Shown here: positions 34,016-46,152 of the stretch, piece by piece
Layout of the letters: the number at the start of each line of letters is the position of its first letter
Numbering within the stretch: the first letter of the stretch is position 1
Source of the DNA: Paragonimus westermani
Lineage: Eukaryota; Platyhelminthes; Trematoda; Plagiorchiida; Troglotrematidae
Length of the DNA: 64,000 nucleotides
Direction: 5' to 3'
NCBI GenBank assembly: GCA_008508345.1
Contig: QNGE01000883.1
Location: 131,418-195,417 of the forward strand
The notes under the pieces: generated by a model
What the model was told of the DNA's origin: nothing
The model's database searches: none
The model's input: the letters and a program-made list of their open reading frames with translations, nothing else
Made by a program: the position numbers and the translations under genes

Positions 34016-35068
34016 ATTCAGGACAGCAAGATGAACGGTTTGATTGTGTTCATCATAATTTCTCTGTTATACTAGAGTTGCGTTTGTTCTGTTACTGTTG
34101 ATGTTAATTGCCAGTCGTTTGCTTCCCGCTTAATCGGCCTGTCTTTTTTGGTAAGTTTTAGCGGAATCTTTGTTTTGGTTCCATATGACCCTTACTCGTC
34201 AACTATTTCCCATTCGTACTTCCACGGTAGAAGAAGCTCGTTATCTGTTTCACTAAATCTAATGTTCTATCTGTTAGTTTTTTTAATTGTCTGAAGTAGT
34301 CCCAGGAAACCTCCGCTTTTTCCTATCTGTACCTACTTAAAATACCAACCTAGTCAGTACTCAAATATACTGTGGCTCGAACTACCTTTTTTACAGGCCA
34401 AACCGCTCAGGATAAGGAATTATTCAATAACCAAAGTTAACAGTGAGTAAATTTCGCAATGTAACAAGGATAACAAGAGGTAACCACAATTTTGTGCTTA
34501 CCGGCGCGTCTTCACTGTGTCAACTGTTATATCTGAGTGTCTCCAACCGACACTATGGATAGTCAAACAGTCCACAATTCAATCAGTAGTAAAACGCACC
34601 CTCTACCTTGGTCAGCAAGGCGGTGTGGGCTTTAATACCATCCTCTGACTGACTGGCTGTTAGCAGCCGCATTAAACAGTGTTACATATCGTCTGTTTAC
34701 ATACGGACCTTAATCGGTCCTGGCAATGCTTTTTACAGTCCGGTTATCAGTAGCTAATGTGACGATTTCCCAGGTTCATAATGACATATAGTGAAGTTGC
34801 TCACACCCAATACAGGTGACACGATATTAACTTGAGGAGAAAACGGTGGTTGAATACGGAAACTTCATGCACATCTGCTACGCGAATAAGGCAGTGTACT
34901 TTCTAGCGGAACAAACTAAAACGCACGCAATTATGTGAAAACCTTCCTCAAATGTTCTGAAGTAACTGTTCACTTAATCTTCAGTTAAATAGACTAGACT
35001 TGTAATCTAAAAGAGACAGATATAACAGTTTATAAAACCTGTTTTCTGTTCGGTACTGCTTTTGTGAC
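34016..35068. other. No gene or named repeat recognised
   Basis: AT-rich sequence with no motif-bearing frame or repeat that I could detect. Confidence 0.45.
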
Positions 35069-35118
35069 TATTTTGTATACACTATTTGTACATACTATTT
35101 GTATATACTTTGTAACAC
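35069..35118 (+). repeat. Short minisatellite, 13-bp unit
   Basis: About 3.5 imperfect units of CTATTTGTATATA (variants CTATTTTGTATACA and CTATTTGTACATA), ending CTTTGTAACA. Confidence 0.7.
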
Positions 35119-38100
35119 CAGCACTTATCCTAAACAGTTATTTGATGGTTTCTCTGCAGCAGATTCCTCTGGTGATTACTGCTCAAACCTAGGCAATATT
35201 AATTGGTTTGTGAAGCATTAACAGTAGCACACACGATAACGAAGTTCCAGCAGCTATGGATGCAGATATGGACGGCTGCTCATCGTCAGTTCTTCCTTGC
35301 TGCATCACACTGGTTACCATGTCAAATGGCGCTTCACTACGGACATCTGATAAATGTACATGCCACGATTGCTAGACAAATCTGTACACCTTACTAAGAC
35401 ATAACTATTGTTGGCGTCTGGTTGGACTACGCACATCCTCACGTTGTTTCATCAAAACCCCTATTCACCCAAAAAATAGTTGAGCGGGCAAGACAACACA
35501 ATACATCAGGTTTTGCCTTATATGTAACAAGGAAGACATGTAGCATGTACCCCGCTGATTTCACGTAGTATTTAACTAGCTATTTTCCTTGTCAGCTCAT
35601 GTTGTTTGTGCTTGGTAGGCAGATTTACTTGGTTTATGTGAGCTCTCAGAGAATTCATCCAGCAGGCACCTTACCATCTATATGTCTTTTCTGACTACCT
35701 GTCATGTAATTGTGGCTGCTTATTCAACCAGTGACATAGGAGGACATATCACGAGATGTTAAAATTCCGTTCACTCTTCCAGCCGCGAACGTAAAATATT
35801 CCGATATACAAGGCTTGTGCACAGCAATAACAACAACAATAATCAATATTGGACGTTACGCAACGGCGAATCGAGTGTCATCAGATTTCAAACTGAATGA
35901 GTGAAGAGTTTGTGACCACAAGACCCTCCTACATTGATTATTGATTGATACCGTTTCGGTAAACTCGAGTAAACTGAGTTCTGATTATGCAGTGACACTT
36001 CTGGCGTTCTCTAAAATGTACTTCCCACTTAATAACCTGACACACGCGAAGTTGCCGGCTGTGTAGTAGGTGCTTGTGTGAATTTGCAAAAATTGTTTAT
36101 ATTGGATGTAGTGTATCCACGTGCTTGGCAGTCAGTATTCACCAGTCCCTATAGTGACACGTCCCTCACGGTGCATATACACATATTCAACAATCGCTTC
36201 CAGCTCTTAGTCCTCCTGGGTTTGCGACCTACCCTGTGGCTTCTGTGCATTCGAGCAGTACAGTAGTGCTCACAGATGAAGCTGCATGTTGTACAACAGA
36301 CGGATGATGCACTGTCATCAGTTCCGATATCAAACTTCATTGGTTACGGTGTCAGATTAATTTGACAGTTTAAGTTTTTGGTTGTTTACCGACTTTGACA
36401 TTTCGATTGTAGAGTTTCACTCGACAAACGAGGTGACATCATGAGTACTTGAGGGTTTGAGCGTAAAGGTCTGAACGTTGCGATCGAACCTTACATGCCA
36501 AGCTAGACGATCAGTCGAACGCTTATTCCAGTACGGAGTAACTTTACGCTCAGGGTAAAGGTTTAGGCCCACATCTCATTCCTGCTTGTTCTCTTACCCC
36601 GACACATTGTAAGTATTCCTTATCGTATCATGCACCAAGTGAATATGTGGAGCGTCGTGCTACAGGCTGTAGGATCAGAACGCTACTTAAATCTAACATG
36701 CAAGGTGGTAATGCCAGGCTGTCAGTAGCACCATTGCTACCGCCGACCTTCATATCCACTTCACCACATCCCCAGTTCTCCGGTTTTGTGACAAAGAGTG
36801 GATACCAACTCGGACCTCATCTGTGTGTTTCCATACTCAAAATTTCCAGTATAGTAGGTCATATACGTTCAGACATCAAGAAAGCTACTGAGACGAGCTC
36901 CGGTGAAGAACGATCGGACAGTTGCGAAGACTTGACTCATCCTTACAAAGGAGGGCATCAGATGAATATCCATCAAGCTTTCGTGTGGTCACTAGCATGT
37001 TTGGTAATCCACCAAAAGCCGTCCAAATAAGAACACCCAGCATCAACAAAGCACTTGGTATCAGGCTGTTAGACCCAACAATAGTTCATCAGAGACGGTT
37101 TGAGCGGACGTTGTGCCTACCATTGTCACAAACCAAACGGACCAAAAGGTAACCTGAGCAATTCCGTCGGCGTACGAAGTAGACGTAACGGACCAGCAAA
37201 AGTAATTGACCAGCAACCTAGTTTCTCCGTAGTAGGTCAACTCCTTAATTCGATCTACCCACCACACTAACCTATCGATATGAGGATGAATTATCAAAAC
37301 GTTTGATATTCTGTTAGTCCTTATTTTCAGCTTCTTCAATGTACGGTCTATAACAATAGTCTTCCGTTGATTAGTACACCCGAACCGTTTTTGTTGCGGA
37401 TATCCAAAAATAATTTGTATACCATTAATTTTCTCAAAAACCATGAAACATTATGTGTCTAAGTATGTTGAGCGATTTGAAGAACTCAATAGGATGCAGT
37501 CTGTTTTGTTTCAGAACCTCCATTGGTCGTTTCGGTCTGCTTTCGATAAACGTGGCATTGTTAACAGTAACTACTTTTACGCCATCCTTCTTCCAAGGCT
37601 GTCTTCAGTGTGGCAAGCCAATTGAAGTCTGTACCAGTTATTTATAATTGTCGAGTCACACAACTAGGTTGAGGTCTGAAAAGCAATCTAGTAATTTTCG
37701 AACAACCATTTCACAAAAAAGTTATCGCGTTCCTAATATGTGGGACACGCATGCAAAGTGGTGCGTTGCTTGTTAGAAAATTGCAGTTTCATATTTTTTG
37801 CAGTTGGAAGCGCTTCAAAGTGGTTATCACCTTTGGATTTCCGTCCAGGATCTATAGCCGGTCCGAACCGGCTGTTGAAAACACTCCGTACCATCATCGA
37901 TAATTAACTCGCTTGTGGAATTCGAGTTCACCCATTCAAAGTTAATGCCAATAGTTAGTTAAAGAATCCAGTCGATCCGAAATGATATTTCTCCTCATTG
38001 ATATTAGAAATGTATAACTGATGAGTAGGAATAACATGACATTTTGTTTGCACTCTTAGGGTTTCTGGATTTGTTGCTGACTCAACAAGACAACCGTATT

Positions 38101-38734
38101 CATCTTTCCGCAAAGTGTGTCACGTAAGTTTTTGGTAACACCAGTTTCACGGTTCTCGTTACTCAGGTCCAACCGAGACTCTATGTCTTTGTATTGTTAT
38201 TGGTTTTGGTGGAAAACGGGCCGATTTTGAATGCACATTCTGATGAAACAGTTCAGTATCTTCGTTTTTTAACATTTTACTTGGTTTGGGGTACACTGGG
38301 TTGTGATGTGCAATACTTTTGGGTTGTACGGTGATGGGGAGATTCGATGCAGACTCACAGGTACTTACACAAGTGTACGAACTTTCCGTTTATCCGGCTG
38401 TATCAAGCACTGCGAAAAATGGAAGTGTTTTATACTTGACTCACAGCATTACTCAGCACGTGAGCACTACACGTTAGTCGACGCGCCCACGGTAATTAGT
38501 TAATCATTGTCAACCTCATGGTATTCTAATCAGCGCGGCTTTGGATTCGCCGACAAAGTGCATCGCTGATGAGAGGTAACAGAACACAACACCTGAAGTG
38601 TCCCCATGATTTATTCGCTGTCAAATGGTGGACGCGAGGCGCCCACTACTCCATGATAAGATGGCTTTAGAAATCCTGACCAGTAGTCTAGTCTGAGAAG
38701 CATTATTGCCGTAGGTCGTATATTACCGAAATTA
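35119..38734. other. No gene assigned; a few longer frames of unknown value
   Basis: A 127-codon plus frame at 36647-37030 contains a possible acceptor (CATCCCCAG at 36765-36773) followed by an open, hydrophilic stretch including KKATETSSGEERSDSCED. A 127-codon minus frame lies at 37061-37444. Neither shows a known family or a matched donor, and both are within chance expectation. Confidence 0.3.
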
Positions 38735-38865
38735 ACTTATGAATAGCTGGGGGATTCGTTTATTTTCAAGTTGAACCTCACTCACATTCGATCGCAGCGT
38801 TCACAATCAGATAGATCTTCCAGCCAGCCTCTTTCGAAAAGAAGTACTAAACTCGAATTTCGCTC
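38735..38865 (-). mobile_element. tRNA-derived SINE, 3' part, ending at an ambiguous base
   Basis: The plus strand reads GGGGGATTCGTTTATTTTCA, CACTCACATTCGATCGCAG, CCAGCCAGCCTCTTTCGAAA and AACTCGAATTTCGCTC, which matches the tail half of the SINE in reverse. The match stops exactly at the N (38866), and the sequence after the N does not continue the element. Confidence 0.85.
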
Positions 38866-38866
38866 N
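38866..38866. other. Ambiguous base (N)
   Basis: A single N at the point where the SINE copy is cut off. It could mark an assembly join. Confidence 0.95.
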
Positions 38867-41800
38867 GTGCACAAGGTGTGGAGAGTAGTGACGCTAATTG
38901 GCGTTTTTCTCATTGTGCCATCTATGCAACACAATTCCTCACCACATTGAACAGACGAACGCAGTAAAGCTGTTACATCGTGCAGACCGCGTTTATATTT
39001 TATTGGATAGAATAGAGGAACTCAAACCGATCTTTCGTGCTCAGACTCTCATGGTTTTCGTTTTCTAGGTGCCTTACATCCGTAACCTGATGCTCTTAAT
39101 TTTTGGTAACAGTGTTGCAGGTTGGAAATTTTACACTGATTACTGCCGACACATTGTGATTATAATGTTACTGTTACATCCATATCTAGGACGAAACGTG
39201 TAAGCTCAGCTTATAAATGTACTCGGGAATGTTAAAAACACTGATCGCCAATTGTATGAAGCATCTTAGATAGGGCTGGCAATCTGTTAATGCCAGTCTA
39301 ACACCGAATGCTACAGGTTCCCGAATCTGAACGAAAAATTTCCTTGACTTATTCAATCCTTGTGCATTTTGTCTTGATCAAGTGATTATCAGATCGTCAC
39401 CTTGATTACACGCCCAATTGTTTGGCCCAAAACCGAGAAAGACAAGGGACGCAACAACACCGTCTGTTAGAAGAACGAGTCAAAATTAGGCCACAGAGAC
39501 TAAAAATCTGTCGGACGAAAGGATTACCATGCATGACAGACAAGACGCGAAGCAGAACAAACGAGACGGTCATACCTGCTAGTCAGACAGGCCGTATCAA
39601 ATGAAACGGTCATATATGGCAGTCAGGGCGCCAGAACACATCACGTTACAGAGCGTATCCGGAAACAACGCGAGGAAACACCGCCCAGATAGCGTACAGG
39701 CGTTCGACTGCACGGCCGCAATCCGATTGGCTGAGTGGAACGAGGTCACCACCCACGACCACACCAACAGAACTGGGTCAGTCGATCGATATGACGAGAT
39801 GCGTCCTGCCTGTTTCGTGAGGAAGTGCACCTCTTAACAGTGATTCCTTCCTCAGTTCTCTTGGTAATTTTTCAAGGCTATCGTGAATTTCATATGGACC
39901 TTTTTAATCTAAACAATGTCTACTGCGCTCTTCATGGTGACATTTCAGATCTAGACTATGTTCTTTATTTTACGCACCGATCTACGAGCCCGAGACCGGC
40001 CCGTGCCCAACTATACTCATTCAACCGTGTTGTTTTCCATTAAATGTCCCATACTAACTTCAGTCACGTGCGTGCACCATCCGGAGACATGGACTTGCAG
40101 CCCCCCCCATTTGCTTACTTGTTCTAACTGAGAGTTTCTTGTCGCTTTTATCCCTGTGCTTTCACAGCTCATTTGGTAGCCATTCCTTGTTATACTCTGT
40201 GTGAACGTGTTGAGTTTAGGTTTGTGGTAATATTTACATCATTGATTATGTCTTTAACAGTGCCGTAGTAGGCGGTCTGACTTGTTTGACTTTTGAGATC
40301 CGACTCGCCTACGCCTTACTCAGAATTCCAAGAATAACATGGTGGCATCCAGTACATCTAAGCTTTTTGTCACCTACACCGAATGAACCCGATTTCTGTT
40401 GGATACATTCATCAGATGTTGTATTCTTGATCTGTAACTAGTCGGTAGCGTGTTGACCAATTTTTCACGAAATTTGACATTAAAAATGGACATCCAGGAC
40501 AAGAATGTTAGTTACATTTGCTCAGTCATAGAACATGCCAAAACTATCTAGTCGAATGTGATTATCTGAACAACATACTACATTCATGTAATAGGTTTTG
40601 AACGAACGGCTCTAGCTTTCCTGGATAGAGAAGTCACCAGCTCAAGTGTTCACCGACGTACAGCTGATATCCCTCATTTCGGTCGGTTAGAGGTAGTGGA
40701 AGTATTTTTCGTTTCTCCGATGAAAACAATTGTGGGATGCATACAACCTCACAACAACTGCACTCAAAACTCATCAAGTGCTATTAACACAATCGATAGC
40801 AGTGGGAAGATGGATGTTTAAATAGTAGGAAAGCGCGGTGTAATTAGTCAACGACTGATATTATACAAGTGAAAGTTCCTCTCGGTGTTTGTTCAAATCG
40901 TCGGATTTAAAGTGATTTTAAATTGATGCGAGCAAAAAGCAACCGTCTGTGTTTGTAGACATCACTTACAAGCACTGTTTTATTAAGAAGTTGTTTAAGT
41001 GGATTCGGGTATTCTATGTTGAGGATTAAATGAATTGAGAAAAAGGATTATCCGCTGAAGGGTCAACAATGAATAGACATCATCAATTGGGTCTAGACTT
41101 CCACAACAACCAGAAGCTGGAAATGCCTTTATCGTTCTATTTATTTAGAAGAAGGTCTTTTCTACAACCATCATCCCATGGCAGCCAGCTGAAGAATACT
41201 CTGCGGCATAGGCTTGAATTCCCTCTTAAACCTCACCAAAACCATATGGTAAATAGCTCCTGGACCTTTCAACCGACAGATTAGCTTGTTAGTATGCCAG
41301 ATGAATGCTACCTAGCTACTTGTCGTGTCACCTGCCAGTTTAGCTGCAGTTTTAGTGTCAGCATAAATAGAACACATCAATATGTTTACCGGCAAGGGGA
41401 AGTGAACTCCTTCCAGAATGTCTATTACAATCAACGAATCAAAGAGGCAACAAGCCGTCGACTGTAAAATGCATCAAGCAGTGGTGTTACAATATATTCG
41501 TCCTGTCGACTCTTTAACAATACTGATATATATAATTATTCTCAACTTCTTGATATGAGTGAAATTATACCCAGCCACTTATTTATAAGATCACCAGACG
41601 ATTCAAACCTGTATCACCTGCCCTGAGAACTCCACTGGTTAGAGTCACCATGCGGTGCAGTACAGAAACGTGTTTAAGTCCAGTATTCTTTTAAAAATTA
41701 TTTCAAAAGAAGGTCGAAACAATTTGTGACTTAACTATATGTCCGCAGTATGTAGCCATACTTCGCTGAGCTGAACGTTTTGAAAAGAACCATTTTAGCA

Positions 41801-44173
41801 GCTTTTCAACACTGATCCCGCTTTGTTTGCCGAAAGGTGAAAATTAACTTTTACCAACTCAAAAGCAGTTTCAAGCCCGTTTAAGGTGATTGGGATCTAG
41901 TGACTCTTTTGTATCCTAATGAGACTGTTTAGGAGTTTGTGATTCGAAAAACTATTCTCACAAGCCCTGATAAGTGGAAGCAGTACTAGCACGATTTCTG
42001 AGAACGTTACGTGCCATTGGAAAAAACCCATCGATCGGCCATCACCAAAGATTCAGTGGACAGTAGCTAGTGGGCGGGAGCCAGCCAGTTATGCTAAATG
42101 ATAGGTTAAAATCAAATTATTTTAACACATTGTTCCGGTTTATCGCTTTTGGTCCTAACCACGGCAAACTAGTGCTAATCACTGATCTAATCACCTTCTC
42201 TCTTATGTTTTCATCAGCAACTTTCCGGTTGTCAATCGATTTTGTGTAATTGTAGTAGCCAAAGAGGAGAATTTACAAGAAACAGTCTGTCTGCTGGAAC
42301 CGATTTTATTAGCAGAGATCACATCAAGCACACCAAGATAGTAGCTCTTTAGCAAGTGCTCCGAGAAAGTATCCAACGTCATCGGTCCTCAGAGTTCATA
42401 CGTTAGACTGGCCAACCTGTGAGCGTGATCTAAGCATGGCTGAATGCCTTCATTAAGCGTTTGTTCAATTAGTATGAGAAAACGCTGAGATATGATCAAT
42501 ACGGATGACTAAAAAGTTACCTGAAAACCAAAAAACAATTTGAACATGACTATGTTCAACTTTGTTATTAAAAGCATGCTAACATGTAACATGACTCGCT
42601 GGGAGAGCACCATGTATATTTCATAGTAAATGACTTCAAAGAATTGCTTTCTACGTTGAATTTATGGTATTAAAAAGGTTTTCCGGCTTTCTTCAAAAGG
42701 TTTCTGTATTATGTGCTGCTCGGATGAGTTCAAACGCCTCTACGCCTTCAACTTCACGTCCAAAGAGTAACGTACACTTCACGGCGTCTGTTGTTTTTAT
42801 TAAGCTAGCTTCACAAAATTAAGTAGCACCCTCTGAATGGTAAAACCTTCAAGTCTATCATGTCAAGGGGCTAGTTTAAGTGACTAATTTACCGGCTATC
42901 TAACTTAATACATGTAGCAGCGAATGCCCATTCATGGTTTCCAATAAACTCGCAGTTCTCGAACATCAGTGCTGAAGCTCACCTTTATAGAAGAAAATCA
43001 GTTGCACCGGACAGATGCAGCGTCGTTTTGAGGACCATGACGTTGAAAAGTCCGGATATAATTCAGTAGGGGTAGACATTCATGCATGAATTTAAAGTAC
43101 ATCAATGAAGCTCCGATAGCTAAAATTGTGTAACGAAGTTAGCAAAATTAAAGGATGCCGTGAACTGAACGTCAATCTTGAAGTCTTGAACACGGTGTCG
43201 AAGGCACAGAAGAGATTATAACTTGTTAAAACTGTCATATTCCACATGGGAGAAACTGGCTACATTGATAAAAATTATCATTTTGTGACAACCGGTTGTT
43301 ACTGTGTGCACATGTTTTGCGATTCCATTCTGCTGACCTTGATGCATACTATAAATAATGATCAACACTTGTCACCTATTCAAAAAAGCCGAGTGGTATG
43401 GTTTTAGATGTTTGTACAAGTTTTTCAAACGATGGCCATAAGATCCGGAACCATCACCAATGGCTCTTAAACCGTAGATAGCACGTCAGTATTTTGTTTC
43501 CAAAAGTGCCTGCGGTTCCACAAACCTTAGACTGTCTTATAACTTATTTTTGTGGTGTCTTTCTGAATAAGCTTTGACAGCATTTGATCAGCTAATGTCG
43601 GTTAGATCATTTTTGTAGTAGACTACGTGGCAGAGCTAAACCAAGATTTCAACCCCATTCCCTTAAACAGCCACCTCGTTATTAACGTCAGTTTGTGCCT
43701 GCCGATTTAAGGTTTCTTAAAACCGGTTCAACATGCCTTCTTAACTAAAAGCACTTCGCTATAATCACCATTAGTACGGAGTGCAGATTAAAAAAACATG
43801 CAAAACAGTCTCCTCAATGGCGTCACTGAGACGACATGTTAGACCGCTGTTCACAATCAACTACGTGATAGACCATCTTTTCGCAGAACCCATGATGTTC
43901 ACGTGCATCGTGAATGGGCCGATTATCTGGTCGCAAGCTGAAGGAGTACCCAAAGATCAAGGTGGCCGGTCATAGAATGTCGATTTGGTGGTGAGCAGCA
44001 AGATGCGTCACAATCAGCAGATGCTCGTCGTGAGGCCTTGAATTACAGAATACAGTTTACGCAACCCATGACCGAAACTAGCGAGTGCAAATGGATCGGA
44101 TTCGGAGGCCACTGTTCTGCTCACCTTATATCTTTCTTGCTAGCTTAGGTCCTATTGATTGATCACATTTTTC
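38867..44173. other. No gene assigned; GC-rich patch at 39418-39837
   Basis: From 39418 to 39837 the sequence is markedly GC-richer than its surroundings and open in several frames on both strands. It contains an ATTGGCTGAGTGG (inverted CCAAT) element and an imperfect internal repeat around ACGGTCATA (about 39570 and 39606). Just after it, a good acceptor (CTCTTGGTAATTTTTCAAG, ending near 39875) leads into 55 open codons to a stop at 40043. This could be a promoter-like or LTR-like patch, or a last exon, but no partner was found. The remaining 4 kb shows nothing. Confidence 0.25.
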
Positions 44174-44400
44174 TGTTTCCGAGGGATGAGGGCTTCACTT
44201 CACAACGACCTAAGACCAGGTCCATCAGCAATGACCAACTGAACATAATGATCTCTATCTACATGCTTTCTAATCTTATTCCTCCGATTTTACGGTAGAC
44301 ACGTGGTGTATAAGTGAAACCGAAATTGGTGCAACACGAACCACTTGCTGTAACATTGACATACATACATCGCTCGGCTCCGGTTATTGTATCAAGTCCA
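44174..44400 (+). repeat. Repeat R1, copy c (diverged)
   Basis: It opens with TTTCCGAGGGATGAGGGCTT and keeps the GTGGTGTATAAGTGAAACCG segment and the GGCTCCGGTTATTGTATCA end in the R1 order. It is the most diverged of the three copies. Confidence 0.6.
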
Positions 44401-45936
44401 TTCGAGAAGAGATAACACACTGAGCAACTTTAAGTTGGTCTAGTCCATTCAAAGGAAACGCGATAAGTCCGCTCTGTTCACCCAGTCACCCATTTACATG
44501 TCTGGTAGCAAAAGGCGTAAAAAAAATCTTGCATCTTTTGCCAAGGGGAATTCATCAAAAGAATTTGGTGGTCGAATGAGGTAGCCCCATCACTGGAGCA
44601 AGCACGGAGTCAACAGAAAACATAAAAATTTCGACTTGCATTGTTGGAAGAATCCACGATAGGAAAGAGGATAATGGAATAACAACGTACGGAAAATGAT
44701 ATCCGAAGTCTACCGCCGATAACGTTGTTTTCAGCTACTTAGGTGTAACCGGTTTGCAAAAATATCTACATTTAGTCAACAATCGATAGGTGAGGTACAT
44801 AGTAACATAGCGTAGAAACTCGAATGAAATATCCAGGGTTCTGAAAGTTGCAGTCACTGAATACCAAACATGAACTCTGTGGTAAAATTCTGAGTTGTTT
44901 TAGTGTGTAAGTTGACAGTGTAAATCTAGCAGACTGTGTGTTGTAGTATTGGACTTGTCTTTCATTTTATTCGCTTATGATCAACCTATCTATCCTATAC
45001 AAATACAAACCGGATATATAACAGTCCAGCTTGAACTGTTGACACTTCCACAGAGCCTGACCACGGCGTGGTATATACATTTATGTTGGGTTGCATTTTT
45101 CTCTGTTATATGGTCACCTCACCCACTAACATCACTTAGCCGAAACCGAATGGTGACGCTATTACCCATGCCGGACTCGGTGTAAACATCGTTTTAGACC
45201 CGTTTCATAGCCAAGCCTCCGAATTTACTTTTAAAGTATTAACAGGTAAGAAATAGCGTGTTCCGTTTGTCTGTACGGAATAACCATTATGTCACAATCT
45301 GTTTAGCTAGTAGGTTTATGTGCAATGAGTGTGAGCTTGGATCGGTGCGTACAATTATATTTGTCTGTTTCACAAACTCGGTCCGTTCTTCTCGTTCTAG
45401 GTAAACAGCGCTCCACTACTGTGTTCTTCATAAGGTGCATCGGAGTGGCTTCGAGCGATACGTCACCACTGTGTGCAACGTCCCTCTGCTTTCATTTTGA
45501 AGTTCATTGTGAATATTTGATGCTGCGTTCAGGTTTTTATGGCAGGCGGCTGATGAACTACAAAGGAAGTTTTAACATCCTATAATGCGACTTCATACAG
45601 TCCCAGTAGACCGATTACCAGTAGACCGAATAAACAATTTCTAAAACTGGTTTAACGCCAGCGTTATATATGTATATGTATATTGTCTTCCAGTAAGCGT
45701 TAGTTTCCTGTTACTGGTGAAAGGGAAATAGAATTTGCTAGTCGTCGAGCTACTAGCTTTCCTGAACGCTGATTGGAAGAACTGTGATAAAATGGACACA
45801 AATATCAATCAGCGTAACACGACCAATCACAAGTGAGGAAACACGCCGACGGTGGCATTTAAAATGAGCTAACTTATCACTGAATGTTTCAACGATCATT
45901 GGCTATTTTCACCTGGGTTTGACGTCGGCGGTTGTT
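44401..45936. other. Upstream flank of the secreted-protein gene
   Basis: 1.5 kb without a recognised element. A TATATATGTATATGTATAT run lies near 45667. TGACGTCGGCGG directly precedes the start codon region (45920-45931) and contains a CRE-like TGACGTC core, though its position inside the likely leader makes a promoter role uncertain. Confidence 0.35.
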
Positions 45937-46152
45937 ATGATGAATTCTGCTCGAACACTGATTGTAATCGCTGTGTTACTTCAGACAGTTCTAATTAGTA
46001 AGTGCACTTGTTCGATGCTTCTCCCCAAATACTACCTAACAGATGCTGCTCCGTATGACTTGACACTCGGTAACCACAAAGAGTTATCAACGGTGGCAGA
46101 AGAGCCGAACGAACTGGGTACCATGGAGGACACTGGGTTGATTGACACAAAG
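45937..46152 (+). CDS. Secreted acidic protein, exon 1 (signal peptide)
   Basis: The first of two adjacent in-frame ATGs at 45937 starts 72 codons that end at ACAAAG|GTAAGT, a near-perfect splice donor, in phase 0. The N-terminus MMNSARTLIVIAVLLQTVLI is a typical signal peptide (short basic start, hydrophobic core, probable cleavage near SKC-TC). A segment with Tyr and Pro (LLPKYYLTDAAPYDL) follows, and then a markedly acidic stretch (VAEEPNELGTMEDTGLID). No domain or family is recognised. The frame runs past the donor for only 27 codons, so splicing is the natural reading. It joins in phase with the exon at 53858; further phase-0 exons in between cannot be excluded. Expected role: a small secreted or secretory-pathway protein. 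Confidence 0.55.

Noticed and set aside
36647..37030. 127-codon plus frame with a possible internal acceptor at 36773
   Set aside because: No donor in phase and no recognised family. Kept only as a comment in the interval entry.
37061..37444. 127-codon minus frame
   Set aside because: No motif; overlaps unrelated short frames on the other strand.
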